Source: Nonomuraea roseoviolacea subsp. carminata
GTDB lineage: Bacteria; Actinomycetota; Actinomycetes; Streptosporangiales; Streptosporangiaceae
Reading direction: 5' to 3'
DNA: 64,000 bases
Assembly (NCBI RefSeq): GCF_024172185.1
Contig: NZ_JAMZEC010000001.1
Coordinates: forward strand, 3,224,001 to 3,288,000
Part shown: one piece after another, positions 25,517 through 34,497 of the stretch
Numbering within the stretch: position 1 is the first letter of the stretch
How the letters are laid out: every line of letters begins with the position of its first letter
Notes under the pieces: model-generated
The model's input: the letters and a program-made list of their open reading frames with translations, nothing else
Told to the model about the DNA's origin: nothing
The model's database searches: none
Program-made: the position numbers and the translations under genes

Positions 25517-27490
25517 GTGGCCCCGGAGACCCCTGGCACCGAGCCCCAGGCGCTGTCGAACCTCCTGCAGGAGAACCGCCGGTTCGCGCCCCCAGCCGAT
25601 CTGGCGGCCGCCGCGAACGTGACCGAGGCGGCGTACGGAGAGGCCGCCGCCGACCGCCTCGCCTTCTGGGAGAGCGCCGCCGACAGGCTGACCTGGGCCA
25701 AGCGCTGGGACGACACGCTTGAGTGGAACCCGCCGTTCGCCAAGTGGTTCGTCGGCGGGGAGCTGAACGTCGCCTACAACTGCGTGGACCGCCACGTGGA
25801 GGAGGGCCGCGGCGACAAGGTCGCCTACTACTGGGAGGGCGAGCCCGAGGGCGACAGCCGGGTCCTGACCTACGCCGACCTCCAGCGGGAGGTCTCCAAG
25901 GCCGCCAACGCGCTGCTGGAGCTGGGCGTGGCCAAGGGCGACCGGGTGGCGATCTACATGCCGATGATCCCCGAGCTGCCGATCGCGATGCTCGCGTGCG
26001 CGCGCATCGGGGCGATCCACTCGGTGGTGTTCGGTGGCTTCTCCGCCGGCGCGCTGAAGAGCCGCATCGACGACGCCGACGCCAAGCTGGTCATCACCTC
26101 CGACGGCGGCTACCGCCGCGGCGCGCCGAGCGCGCTCAAGCCGACGGTGGACGAGGCCGTCGCCGAGTGCCCGCAGGTCGAGCACGTCCTGGTCGTACGC
26201 CGTACCGGCCAGGAGGTCGCCGTCAACGAGCGCGACCTGTGGTGGCACGACGTGGTCGACCGGCAGAGCGACCAGCACACCGCGGAGGCGCACGACTCCG
26301 AGCACCCGCTCTACATCCTCTACACCAGCGGCACGACCGGCAGGCCGAAGGGCATCCTGCACACCACGGGCGGCTACCTGACGCAGACCGCCTGGACCCA
26401 CGACGCGGTGTTCGACCTCAAGCCCGAGAGCGACATCTACTGGTGCACCGCCGACATCGGCTGGGTCACGGGGCACTCCTACATCGTGTACGGCCCGCTG
26501 GCCAACGGCGCCACCAGCGTGATGTACGAGGGCACCCCCGACACCCCGCACCGGGGCCGGTGGTGGGAGATCGTCCAGAAGTACAAGGTCACCCTGCTCT
26601 ACACCGCCCCGACGGCGATCCGGACGTTCATGAAGTGGGGCGACGACATCCCCGCCAAGTTCGACATGTCGAGCCTGCGGATCCTCGGCTCCGTCGGCGA
26701 GCCGATCAACCCCGAGGCGTACGTCTGGTACCGCGAGCACATCGGGCACGAGCGCTGCCCGGTGGTCGACACGTGGTGGCAGACCGAGACCGGCGCCGTC
26801 ATGATCAGCCCGCTGCCCGGCGTCACCCACAGCAAGCCGGGCGCCGCGATGCGCCCGCTGCCGGGCATCGTCGCGGACGTGGTGGACGACCAGGGCAACA
26901 GCGTCCCGAACGGCGGCGGCGGGTTCCTGGTGGTGCGTGAGCCGTGGCCGTCGATGCTGCGCACGATCTGGGGCGACGACCAGCGCTACATCGACACGTA
27001 CTGGAGCCGGTTCGAGGGCATGTACTTCCCCGGCGACGGCGCGAAGAAGGACGAGGACGGCGACCTGTGGCTGCTCGGCCGGGTCGACGACGTCATGCTG
27101 GTCTCCGGCCACAACATCTCCACCACCGAGGTGGAGAGCGCGCTGGTCAGCCACCCGAAGGTGGCCGAGGCGGCCGTGGTGGGCGCGACCGACCCGGTGA
27201 CGGGGCAGGCCATCGTGTCGTTCGTGATCCTGCGGGGCGGCGCCGAGGAGAGCGACGACATCGCCGCCGACCTGCGCGCCCACGTGGCCAGGACGCTCGG
27301 CCCGATCGCCAAGCCGCGGCAGATCCTGGTGGTGCCCGAGCTGCCGAAGACCCGGTCCGGCAAGATCATGCGGCGTCTGCTGCGTGACGTGGCCGAGAAC
27401 CGCAGCATCGGCGACGTCACCACGCTGGCCGACAGCACGGTGATGAACCTCATCTCCGAGAAGCTGCCCAGCGCCAAGACCGAGGACTGA
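25517..27490 (+). CDS. acs: Acetyl-CoA synthetase
   Basis: A 657-aa AMP-forming acetate:CoA ligase of normal family length. The A3 phosphate loop is [11 protein letters not shown], the acetate pocket and A5 region [10 protein letters not shown], the A8 hinge [12 protein letters not shown], and the C-terminal [15 protein letters not shown] contains the Lys that is acetylated to switch Acs off. Start GTG 25517 has AAGGAG 11 bp upstream. It allows growth on acetate. A palindrome at 25425 and terminator at 27503 frame a single-gene unit. Confidence 0.97.
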   Translation: MAPETPGTEPQALSNLLQENRRFAPPADLAAAANVTEAAYGEAAADRLAFWESAADRLTWAKRWDDTLEWNPPFAKWFVGGELNVAYNCVDRHVEEGRGDKVAYYWEGEPEGDSRVLTYADLQREVSKAANALLELGVAKGDRVAIYMPMIPELPIAMLACARIGAIHSVVFGGFSAGALKSRIDDADAKLVITSDGGYRRGAPSALKPTVDEAVAECPQVEHVLVVRRTGQEVAVNERDLWWHDVVDRQSDQHTAEAHDSEHPLYILYTSGTTGRPKGILHTTGGYLTQTAWTHDAVFDLKPESDIYWCTADIGWVTGHSYIVYGPLANGATSVMYEGTPDTPHRGRWWEIVQKYKVTLLYTAPTAIRTFMKWGDDIPAKFDMSSLRILGSVGEPINPEAYVWYREHIGHERCPVVDTWWQTETGAVMISPLPGVTHSKPGAAMRPLPGIVADVVDDQGNSVPNGGGGFLVVREPWPSMLRTIWGDDQRYIDTYWSRFEGMYFPGDGAKKDEDGDLWLLGRVDDVMLVSGHNISTTEVESALVSHPKVAEAAVVGATDPVTGQAIVSFVILRGGAEESDDIAADLRAHVARTLGPIAKPRQILVVPELPKTRSGKIMRRLLRDVAENRSIGDVTTLADSTVMNLISEKLPSAKTED

Positions 27491-27502
27491 CCGATATCAC
27501 CT

Positions 27503-27540
27503 GAAGGGCCGCTTGATCCCGAAATGATCGGCGGCCCTTC
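27503..27540 (+). terminator. acs terminator
   Basis: GAAGGGCCGC and GCGGCCCTTC form a 10-bp stem 12 bp after the acs stop; the loop contains a further TGATC/GATCA pairing. No U run. From here to 27806 (266 bp) no gene is visible. Confidence 0.75.
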
Positions 27541-27806
27541 GCCGTGCCTGGGTGCCGGGGCCGAGCCCCGGCCGAGCCGGACCCCCACCCACGGCGTTAT
27601 CGTCTCCGATTGGGTAAGAACCGTCACCAGCGGGTCTGCCCGTCCGGTGGCCCCGCTTCGGCGTGGCCGCCTCGTACAGATACCGCAAGCAGGGACGCAA
27701 GCGGCGCTCCTCGTACGGGCCCACAAGCATCGCGTACGGGGCCGCAACCGGGGCAAAGCGCTGGATGATGTTTGACACGGCCACCAGGCCTCGATAGGAG
27801 ACGTTC

Positions 27807-28274
27807 ATGCCGCAGACTCCCGAGGAAGAATCCCTGGGCTCGCTGGTCGCCCAGGCGAGCAACCACATCTCGACCCTGGTCCGTTCGGAGATCGAGCTGG
27901 CCAAGGCCGAGTTCAGGTTCGACGCCAAGCGGGTCGGCACGGCCGGCGGGCTGTTCGCCGCCGCCGCGTTCATGGCGCACCTGTGCCTGATCCTCGCCTC
28001 GTTCACGATCGCGTACGCGCTGTCGCACTGGCTGCCCGACTGGCTGTCCTTCCTCATCGTGACCGTGTTCTACCTGGTGGTCGCGGCATTGCTGGTCTTC
28101 ATCGGCGTCCGCCGGCTCAAGGGGCTGGCCGGGATGAAGCGCACCGCCCGTTCGATCAAGGATCTCAAGGAGATCGCCTCGCCCGAGGAGGCGGAGGCCG
28201 TCGCGGCCGCCACGGAGCCGTCGGCGGGCCAGGTCGGGCTGCACCGGGAGCCGGTGAGCCGCGATGGCACCTGA
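27807..28274 (+). CDS. Phage-holin family (holin-X) membrane protein
   Basis: A 155-aa protein with an amphipathic N-terminal helix (VAQASNHISTLVRSEIELAKAEF) and two membrane spans (AGGLFAAAAFMAHLCLILASF, WLSFLIVTVFYLVVAALLVFIGV), then an acidic tail. This is the actinobacterial superfamily III holin-X/DUF1469 type, widespread as housekeeping membrane proteins and not prophage-linked here. Its 3' end overlaps the hydrolase start at 28264, so they are co-translated. Confidence 0.85.
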   Translation: MPQTPEEESLGSLVAQASNHISTLVRSEIELAKAEFRFDAKRVGTAGGLFAAAAFMAHLCLILASFTIAYALSHWLPDWLSFLIVTVFYLVVAALLVFIGVRRLKGLAGMKRTARSIKDLKEIASPEEAEAVAAATEPSAGQVGLHREPVSRDGT

Positions 28275-29184
28275 CGAGTCCGCCGTCCACATCGACGGCC
28301 CGTGGAAGCACCGGCAGGTCCACGCGGGCGGCACCCGCTTCCACGTCGTGGAGGCGGGCGAGGGGCCTCTGGTGCTGCTGCTGCACGGCTTCCCGCAGTT
28401 CTGGTGGACGTGGCGGCGCCAGTTGCGCTCGCTCTCCGAGGCGGGATACCGGGCGGTCGCGGTGGACCTGCGCGGCTACGGCGGCAGCGACAAGCCGCCG
28501 CGCGGCTACGACCTGCCGACGCTGGCGGCCGACGCGACGGGCCTGATCCGGGCGTTGGGCGAGACGGGCGCGATCGTGGTCGGCCACGACTGGGGCGGGC
28601 TGCTCGCCTGGACGATGGCCGTGCTCGACGCCAAGTGCGTGCGCCGTCTGGTGACGGTCTCCGCCCCCCATCCCGTACGGCTGCGCGGCGCCCTGCTCAC
28701 CGACCCGTTCGGCCAGCTCCGGGCCAGCAGCCACCGTCTCAGCTTCCAGCTGCCGTTCCTGCCCGAGCACCGGCTGACCCGCAAGGGCGCGGCCATGGTC
28801 GGCAGGCTGCTCGACGAGTGGTCCGGGCCGGGCTGGCCCGACGCCGAGACCGCCCAGGTCTACCGCGAGGCGTTCGGCATCCCCACGGTCGCCCACTGCG
28901 CGCTGGAGTACCACCGGTGGTTCGGCCGCTCCCAGCTCCGCCCCGACGGGCGGCGCTACGCCCGAGTGATGCGCACCGAGATCGAGGCGCCGACCCTCCA
29001 GCTCCACGGCGCGCTCGACACGTGCCTCCTGCCGCGCACCGCCCAGGGGTCGAGCCGCTACGTGGCCGCCCCCTACCGGTGGAAGCTGCTCGAAGGCGCC
29101 GGCCACTTCCCCCACGAGGAGACCCCCGACCTGTTCGACGCCGAGCTGCTGGGCTGGCTGTCGGATCCGGAGCCCGACCGATGA
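28264..29184 (+). CDS. Alpha/beta hydrolase, epoxide hydrolase-like
   Basis: A 306-aa alpha/beta hydrolase. The oxyanion motif LLHGFPQFWWTW is near residue 40, and the nucleophile elbow is GHDWGG, an Asp as in epoxide hydrolases and haloalkane dehalogenases. The His is in GAGHFPHEETPD near the end. The cap region carries a Tyr-rich segment. It overlaps the holin-X gene by 11 bp and the DUF309 gene by 4 bp (ATGA). Substrate unknown. Confidence 0.9.
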   Translation: MAPDESAVHIDGPWKHRQVHAGGTRFHVVEAGEGPLVLLLHGFPQFWWTWRRQLRSLSEAGYRAVAVDLRGYGGSDKPPRGYDLPTLAADATGLIRALGETGAIVVGHDWGGLLAWTMAVLDAKCVRRLVTVSAPHPVRLRGALLTDPFGQLRASSHRLSFQLPFLPEHRLTRKGAAMVGRLLDEWSGPGWPDAETAQVYREAFGIPTVAHCALEYHRWFGRSQLRPDGRRYARVMRTEIEAPTLQLHGALDTCLLPRTAQGSSRYVAAPYRWKLLEGAGHFPHEETPDLFDAELLGWLSDPEPDR

Positions 29185-29627
29185 GAGATCGCGATCCCGA
29201 GGGCAGGCCGCGCAACGCCAGGCCGCGTGACGCCTACGGCAGGCCGCTGCCGTACGGCTCGCCCGGCATGCCGCGCGTGCCCGACGACTACGCCCCCACG
29301 ACCGAGCAGGCGCTGGCCGACGGCCGCCGTTTCCTGCGCGAGGGCCTGCCGTTCAACGCGCACGAGGTGTTCGAGGGCCGCTGGAAGTGCGCGCCCGAGC
29401 AGGAGCGGGAGCTGTGGCAGGGGCTGGCGCAGATCTGCGTGGGCCTGACGCACCTCCAGCGCGGCAACGGGCGCGGCGCCCTGACGCTGTTCGACCGGGG
29501 CGCGGCCCGCGTGCAGGCGTACGGCGAGCCGTACGACGCGGTGGGCCGCAGCGCCTCGGCCCTGGGCCCCGACACCGACCCCGAGCAGGCGATCAAGATC
29601 ATCATGGACGACCTTCCCGCGCAGTAG
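29181..29627 (+). CDS. DUF309 protein
   Basis: This 148-aa protein has the DUF309 signature FNAHEVFEGRWKCAPEQERELWQGLAQICVGLTHLQRGN (quoted here as the FNAHEVFEGRW and WQGLAQICVGLTH blocks), an all-helical fold of unknown biochemical role. A polar, Arg/Pro-rich N-terminus precedes it. ATG 29181 overlaps the hydrolase stop (ATGA). It is convergent with marP, 14 bp away. Confidence 0.85.
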   Translation: MRDRDPEGRPRNARPRDAYGRPLPYGSPGMPRVPDDYAPTTEQALADGRRFLREGLPFNAHEVFEGRWKCAPEQERELWQGLAQICVGLTHLQRGNGRGALTLFDRGAARVQAYGEPYDAVGRSASALGPDTDPEQAIKIIMDDLPAQ

Positions 29628-29641
29628 CCCCTGGTCAGCCC

Positions 29642-30832
29642 CTAGTCGCACTCCTGGGTGCCGGCCGGCGTGGTGTCGTCGCGGCCCTGGTCGGCGTCGG
29701 GCCGGACCTCGGCGGCGGTCAGCACGTAGCCGGTGTCCTGCTGGCTGACGGCGGCGGCGAAGATCACGCCGTACACCTTGCCGTCGACCGTGAGCAGCGG
29801 CCCGCCCGAGTTGCCGGGCAGCACCTTCCCGCGGATCGCGTAGACCTGCCGGGTGACGTTCTTGGCGCGGTAGATGTCGGGCCCCTCGGCTTCGAGGCGG
29901 CTGCGGATGCGGGCCGGCTCGGCGGTGAAGCCCTGCCCCTTGGGGAAGCCGGCGATGATGGCGTTGTCGCCCTTGTCGGCCTCGCCCTCGAAGGGCAACT
30001 GGGGCAGGCCCAGGCCGGGCACGTACAGGATGGCGATGTCGCGCTGCGGGTTGTAGCGCACCACGGTGGCCGGGCGGCGCCGGTTCTCGGAGTCGATGAC
30101 GGTCAGATCGCGCGTCACGCCGGCCACGACGTGCGCGTTGGTCATGATGCGGTCCCTGGCGTAGACGAAGCCGGTGCCCTCGATGTGCTTGTTGCAGCTC
30201 TCGGCGTTGCCCTGGACCTTGACGATGGCCCGCTGGGCGCGGCCGAGCCCGGCGCCCTTGAGGATGCTGCGCGGCGCGGGCGGGACGTCGATGATCTGCC
30301 CGGCGCCGATCGCGTCGAAGACCGGCGGGAACTCCGAACGGTCGATGAACTTCTTGAACGGCTGCTGCCAGTTGCGCGCGGCCTGCGGGATGGCCTCGTC
30401 GACGGTGGTCAGCAGCATGGAGCTCTTGACCTGCTCGACCAGCAGCGAGAACGACGTCGAGACGACCAGCGACCCGATCAGCCAGGCGATCACCAGCACC
30501 GACAGCGCGCTGGCGAACGTGCCGCCGACGGCGTCGGCCACCTTGGCCGGCTCCCAGGTGACGTGGCTGCGCACGACCGCGCCGATCGTCGAGGAGGCGA
30601 ACTGCCCGATCGTCGCCGACAGGAACACGATGACGATCGCCAGCAGGGCCTGCGGGGTGTCGCCGTCGACCACGGCCTTGGAGATGGGCGGCGCGATGAA
30701 CACGCCCAGCACGGCCCCGCCGACGAAGCCCACGAAGCTCATGACGCCGATGATGAACCCCTGCCGGTAACCCGACACGCCAAAGGCGATCACAAGGCCG
30801 ATCAGGATGAGGTCGAGCAGATCACCGCGCAC
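29642..30832 (-). CDS. marP: MarP-family periplasmic serine protease
   Basis: A 396-aa protein with four N-terminal membrane helices in a CvpA-like domain (residues 1-165) and an extracytoplasmic trypsin-fold domain. Triad: His in IMTNAHVVAGV, Asp in NPQRDIAILYV, Ser in LPGNSGGPL. Two Cys (ESCNKH and the C-terminal TQECD) may form a disulfide. MarP in M. tuberculosis keeps intrabacterial pH in acid stress by activating the peptidoglycan hydrolase RipA. Start ATG or GTG at 30832; divergent from the HEAT-repeat gene. Confidence 0.92.
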   Translation of the reverse strand: MRGDLLDLILIGLVIAFGVSGYRQGFIIGVMSFVGFVGGAVLGVFIAPPISKAVVDGDTPQALLAIVIVFLSATIGQFASSTIGAVVRSHVTWEPAKVADAVGGTFASALSVLVIAWLIGSLVVSTSFSLLVEQVKSSMLLTTVDEAIPQAARNWQQPFKKFIDRSEFPPVFDAIGAGQIIDVPPAPRSILKGAGLGRAQRAIVKVQGNAESCNKHIEGTGFVYARDRIMTNAHVVAGVTRDLTVIDSENRRRPATVVRYNPQRDIAILYVPGLGLPQLPFEGEADKGDNAIIAGFPKGQGFTAEPARIRSRLEAEGPDIYRAKNVTRQVYAIRGKVLPGNSGGPLLTVDGKVYGVIFAAAVSQQDTGYVLTAAEVRPDADQGRDDTTPAGTQECD

Positions 30833-30913
30833 GCTTCAAAGGTAACCAGCGATAGGGTCAAGTGTGCACGTCTTGCCGGAGCGCAGCGTCCCCTCCTGAC
30901 TACCTTGAGCATT

Positions 30914-31432
30914 ATGCCGCCGTTGGAGGGAACCGTCCGCGGGCTGGTCGAGACGGCTCTCTCCGACGCCGACCCCGACGGGCCGCTGCGGTGGCACGTG
31001 ATCTCCGTCTTGTGGCAGCGGGCCGATCTGGAGTCGTTCGTCGAGGCCAGGCGGTTGTGCGAGGGGGGCACGGTCAAGGAGCGCCTGCTGGGCGTGGACG
31101 TCATGGGCATGCTGCGGCCGTTCGCCGACCGGGCCCTTCCGGTGCTGCGCCGCCTGGCGGCGGGCGAGGACGACCCGATGCTGCTCTACTCGGTGCTCAT
31201 CGCCTTCGGGCACCTCGCCGACCCGCGCGCCCTGCCGTCCGTGATCGCCCTGGCCGGTCACGCCGACGCCCGGGTGAGGTACGGCGCCGCGTACGCGCTC
31301 CAGCACGTGCTGGGCGACCCGCCGGACCAGGCGGGCCTGGACACGCTGCGGCAGCTCGCGAGCGACGGCGACGCGGACGTGGCGGCCTGGGCCGCGCTGG
31401 GCGTCGCCCTCGCGATGGGCGAGGACGTCTAG
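30914..31432 (+). CDS. HEAT-repeat protein
   Basis: A 172-aa all-helical protein with at least three HEAT-type helical pairs, for example MLLYSVLIAFGHLADPRALPSVIALAGH and VRYGAAYALQHVLGD. These usually mediate protein contacts. ATG 30914 (MPPLEGTVRGLV) is chosen; the frame stays open far upstream through shadow sequence. No partner can be named. Confidence 0.75.
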   Translation: MPPLEGTVRGLVETALSDADPDGPLRWHVISVLWQRADLESFVEARRLCEGGTVKERLLGVDVMGMLRPFADRALPVLRRLAAGEDDPMLLYSVLIAFGHLADPRALPSVIALAGHADARVRYGAAYALQHVLGDPPDQAGLDTLRQLASDGDADVAAWAALGVALAMGEDV

Positions 31433-31481
31433 GACGCTCCCTCGGGGGCCTCCAGGGCCTCCCTCAGCCGGTCAGAGGACG

Positions 31482-32120
31482 TCAGCCGCGGGCGAGGACG
31501 TCAGGCGGCATGGGCTCCACCCGGCCGGGGTCCCAGGGCCGTTCCAGCCCGGCCTCGCGCAGCACCACGTCCAGCACCATCGCGGTGAACCCCCACACGA
31601 GCATCCCGCGCACCCGGAACGCCGGCCCGGCGAAGCCGCGCGGGTGCCGCAGCGTGAACCGGTTGCCCGGATCGACGAGCTCGGCGATCGGCACCCGCTC
31701 CACGGAGTCCACCTCGTCGGGCGAGGCCGCGTGGACGGCGGAGGGCTCGTGCCACCAGCCGACGACGGGGGTGACGCGGTTGTCGCTGCGCCAGACGTAC
31801 AGCTCGGGCATGGAGCACAGCACGGTCACGCCGGACGGTTCGAGGCCGGTCTCCTCGGCCGCCTCGCGCAGGGCGGCGCCGACCGGGCCGCCGTCGCCGG
31901 GGTCCACCCCGCCGCCGGGGAAGGCGGGCTGGCCCGCGTGCCTGCGGCCGCGGGTGCTGCGCTGGATGAGCAGCACGTCCGGGCCCAGCGGGCCCTCGCC
32001 GAAGAGCAGCAGCACCGCGGCCGGGCGACCGCCTCGCTCGGGCGGGCGCAGCCCTTCGGGGACGGGGATCCGTACGGCCTGCGCGGCCAGTCTGTCGAGC
32101 CAGTCGGGGACCACGATCAC
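31482..32120 (-). CDS. NUDIX hydrolase, coenzyme A pyrophosphatase type
   Basis: A 212-aa protein with the Nudix box GGGVDPGDGGPVGAALREAAEETGL and, just before it, LLIQRSTRGRRHAGQPAFPGG, which fits the NuBi/UPF0035 motif of CoA-cleaving Nudix enzymes (CoA to 3',5'-ADP and phosphopantetheine). GTG 32120 is chosen because GGAG lies just upstream; an open frame to 32363 overlaps nth and lacks homology. It follows nth by 74 bp on the same strand. Confidence 0.85.
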   Translation of the reverse strand: MIVVPDWLDRLAAQAVRIPVPEGLRPPERGGRPAAVLLLFGEGPLGPDVLLIQRSTRGRRHAGQPAFPGGGVDPGDGGPVGAALREAAEETGLEPSGVTVLCSMPELYVWRSDNRVTPVVGWWHEPSAVHAASPDEVDSVERVPIAELVDPGNRFTLRHPRGFAGPAFRVRGMLVWGFTAMVLDVVLREAGLERPWDPGRVEPMPPDVLARG

Positions 32121-32194
32121 GCCATCTCCAACACGCCGCCCTCCCCCGGGCTTCCCGAAATCATGGATCGAGCCGGCTCCGTCGGTCGGGCCGG

Positions 32195-32896
32195 TCACGA
32201 GAAGGGGCCGGAGCGGACGAGCTTGGCCGCCTGGGCGGCGTCGGTCGGGCCGGTGCCGTACGAGGGGCAGCGCGCGGCCAGCGGGCACACCCCGCAGGCC
32301 GGGCGGCGGGCGTGGCAGATGCGGCGCCCGTGCCAGATGAGCCGGTGGGAGAACACCGTCCACTCCCGCTTGGGGATCAGCTCGCCCACGAAGTGCTCGA
32401 TCTTGACCGGGTCGGTCTCGTCGGTCCAGCCGAAGCGGCGCACGAGCCGCTGGAAGTGCGTGTCCACGGTCAGGCCGGGCACGTCGAAGGCGTTGCCGAG
32501 CACGACGTTGGCCGTCTTGCGGCCGACGCCGGGCAGCGTGACCAGGTCCTTCAGCTTGCCGGGGACCTCGCCCCGGTAGCGCTCGGTCACGGCCTTGGCC
32601 ATGCCGATGATGCTGTTGGTCTTGGCCCGGAAGAACCCGGTCGAGCGGATGATTTCTTCCATTTCGGATGGGTCTGCGGCGGCGTAGTCCTCAACAGTGG
32701 GATACTTCGCAAAGAGGATGGGAGTCACCATGTTGACTCGTTTGTCCGTGCACTGAGCGGAGAGGATCGTCGCGACCAGCAGCTCAAGCGGGGTACCGAA
32801 GTCGAGCTCGCAATGTGCGTCGGGGTAGGTTTCCGCAAGGATGCGATTCATCCTGCGGGCACGACGGACGAGGGCGAGCCTTGACTCTTGGGGCAT
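32195..32896 (-). CDS. nth: Endonuclease III
   Basis: This 233-aa base-excision-repair glycosylase/AP lyase removes oxidised pyrimidines. It has the helix-hairpin-helix [13 protein letters not shown] with the catalytic Lys region upstream ([11 protein letters not shown]), the catalytic Asp in VDTHFQRL, and a C-terminal [4Fe-4S] ligand set C-x6-C-x2-C-x5-C ([17 protein letters not shown]). Length and layout are normal. It is divergent from crp, as in mycobacteria (Rv3674c/Rv3676). Confidence 0.95.
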   Translation of the reverse strand: MPQESRLALVRRARRMNRILAETYPDAHCELDFGTPLELLVATILSAQCTDKRVNMVTPILFAKYPTVEDYAAADPSEMEEIIRSTGFFRAKTNSIIGMAKAVTERYRGEVPGKLKDLVTLPGVGRKTANVVLGNAFDVPGLTVDTHFQRLVRRFGWTDETDPVKIEHFVGELIPKREWTVFSHRLIWHGRRICHARRPACGVCPLAARCPSYGTGPTDAAQAAKLVRSGPFS

Positions 32897-32922
32897 TCCC
32901 CTAGCCTATGTGCGGCGCCTTC

Positions 32923-32938
32923 AGTGGGGTGCGTCACA
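32923..32938. promoter_or_regulatory. Crp-type site between nth and crp
   Basis: AGTGG-N6-TCACA matches the TGTGA-N6-TCACA consensus of actinobacterial Crp with two changes. It sits 21 bp before the crp start and 27 bp upstream of nth, fitting autoregulation. Confidence 0.45.
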
Positions 32939-32958
32939 ATGGCAGCAGAGGAGGCAGA

Positions 32959-33639
32959 GTGAACACCGAAGATGTGCTGGGCAAGGCCCCCCTGTTCGCC
33001 GCGCTCGACCGCGAGAGCGCAGCGGCGCTGCGCACGAGCATCACCGAGGTCCAGCTGTCGAAGGGGCAGACCCTCTTCCACGAGGGCGAGACGGGCGACC
33101 GGCTCTACGTCGTCCTCGAAGGCAAGATCAAGCTCTCGCGCCAGTCGCCCGACGGCCGCGAGAACCTGCTCAGCGTGCTCGGTCCCAGCGAGATGTTCGG
33201 CGAGTTGTCGCTGTTCGACCCCCGGCCGCGCACGGCCAGCGCCACGGCCCTGACCGAGGTGCGGCTGGCCGGGCTCGGCCACGACGACCTGCGCCCCTGG
33301 CTGACCGGCCGCCCGGAGGTGGCGCTCCACCTGCTGCGCGCCCTGGCGCAGCGGCTGCGCCGCACCAACGACGTGCTGGCCGACCTGGTGTTCACCGACG
33401 TGCCCGGACGGGTGGCCAAGCAGCTCCTCGACCTCGCCGAGCGGTTCGGCACCAAGACCGAGGACGGCCTGCGCGTCCACCACGACCTCACCCAGGAGGA
33501 GCTGGCCCAGCTCGTCGGCGCCTCCCGCGAGACGGTCAACAAGGCGCTGGCCGACTTCGCGCAGCGCGGCTGGCTGCGTATCGAGGCCAAGGCTGTGGTG
33601 ATCCTCGACATGGACCGCCTCTACAACCGCTCCAGGTAG
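32959..33639 (+). CDS. crp: Crp/Fnr-family cAMP receptor regulator
   Basis: A 226-aa global regulator. Residues 1-115 form the cyclic-nucleotide-binding fold, with the phosphate-binding cassette FGELSLFDPRPRTASATAL. Residues 145-226 form the winged helix, recognition helix in TQEELAQLVGASRETVNKAL. GTG 32959 has AGAGGAGG upstream and begins VNTEDVLGKAPLFAAL, as in Streptomyces and mycobacterial Crp. In Streptomyces it links germination and secondary metabolism. Its 3' end overlaps the convergent MBL gene by 19 bp. Confidence 0.95.
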   Translation: MNTEDVLGKAPLFAALDRESAAALRTSITEVQLSKGQTLFHEGETGDRLYVVLEGKIKLSRQSPDGRENLLSVLGPSEMFGELSLFDPRPRTASATALTEVRLAGLGHDDLRPWLTGRPEVALHLLRALAQRLRRTNDVLADLVFTDVPGRVAKQLLDLAERFGTKTEDGLRVHHDLTQEELAQLVGASRETVNKALADFAQRGWLRIEAKAVVILDMDRLYNRSR

Positions 33640-34412
33640 TCGAGCTGGGCCCGTACCGACATCTCGGCGGCGGGCCACAGCGAGCGGTCCACGTCCGCGT
33701 ACACGATCTCGACGATGGCGCGCGGCGTCCGCGCGCCCCGCGCCATCGCCGCCCTGATCTGGTCCAGCCGCTCGCGCCGGTGGGCGAGGTAGCCGTCGAG
33801 CGCGGCGAGCGGATCGGGCAGCACCGGGCCGTGTCCGGGCAGCAGCGCCCGCGCCTCCAGGCTCTCGGCCGTCGCCCGGAGCCGGTCGAGGCTGCGCAGG
33901 TAGTCGGCCAGCCCGCCGTCCGGGGCGATGACGGTGGTGCCCCGTCCGAGCACGGTGTCGCCGGTGAGCATCGCCCGGTCGGCCGGCAGCCAGAAGCACA
34001 GCGAGTCGAACGAGTGCCCCGGCGTGCCGTACACGTGGATCTCCACGCCCCCGGCCGTCACCACGTCGCCGTCGGCCAGCCCCTCGCCGCCCAGCCGGTG
34101 ACGCGGGTCGAGGGCGCGCACGGGGGCGCCGACCAGCTCGGCGAAGCGCCGGGCGCCGCCGCTGTGGTCGGCGTGCCCGTGGGTGAGCAGGATCTCGCTC
34201 ACCCTGCGCTCCCCCAGGCGGTCACGGACCCGGAGCAGGTGACGCTCGTCGTCGGGCCCCGGATCGATCACGGCGACCTCGTCCGCGCCGCCGACGACCC
34301 ACGTGTTGGTGCCGTCGAGGGTCATGAGCGACGGGTTGGGCGCGAGGAGGTTCTCGGCGTGCTCGGTGCGCGAGCCGTCGGGCGTGCCGATCGGGATGTG
34401 CAGCCCGCTCAC
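33621..34412 (-). CDS. MBL-fold metal hydrolase
   Basis: A 263-aa metallo-beta-lactamase-fold protein with the metal ligands THGHADHSGG, GTPGHSFDSL and the later Asp/His in LTGDTV and LPGHGPVL. The C-terminal part (RRERLDQIRAAMARG... ARTPRAIVEIVY) resembles the LACTB2/RNase-like branch. GTG 34412 (VSGLHIPIG) is taken as start. The NUDIX gene upstream ends 78 bp before it, separated by short tandem repeats. Substrate unknown. Confidence 0.85.
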   Translation of the reverse strand: MSGLHIPIGTPDGSRTEHAENLLAPNPSLMTLDGTNTWVVGGADEVAVIDPGPDDERHLLRVRDRLGERRVSEILLTHGHADHSGGARRFAELVGAPVRALDPRHRLGGEGLADGDVVTAGGVEIHVYGTPGHSFDSLCFWLPADRAMLTGDTVLGRGTTVIAPDGGLADYLRSLDRLRATAESLEARALLPGHGPVLPDPLAALDGYLAHRRERLDQIRAAMARGARTPRAIVEIVYADVDRSLWPAAEMSVRAQLDYLERL

Positions 34413-34497
34413 GCGACCACCGCCCGCCACCCGCCCGACCGCAGCGCGATCACGCGACCACCGCCCGCGACCCGCCCGACCGCGGCCCGCTCACGCG
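34409..34497. repeat. Three 40-45-bp tandem repeats between NUDIX and MBL genes
   Basis: The block TCACGCGACCACCGCCCG with a following ACCCGCCCGACCGC word recurs at about 34409, 34450 and (partly) 34491, so the last codons of the NUDIX gene and the first codons of the MBL gene are duplicates of the same sequence. Confidence 0.8.

Noticed and set aside
25487..27283. 598-codon minus-strand frame opposite acs
   Set aside because: Shadow of acs.
27807..28274. Holin-family gene as evidence of a prophage
   Set aside because: Holin-X/DUF1469 proteins are common housekeeping proteins; no other phage genes nearby.
29387..30913. Upstream extension of the HEAT-repeat frame
   Set aside because: Antisense to marP and DUF309; homology begins only at 30914.
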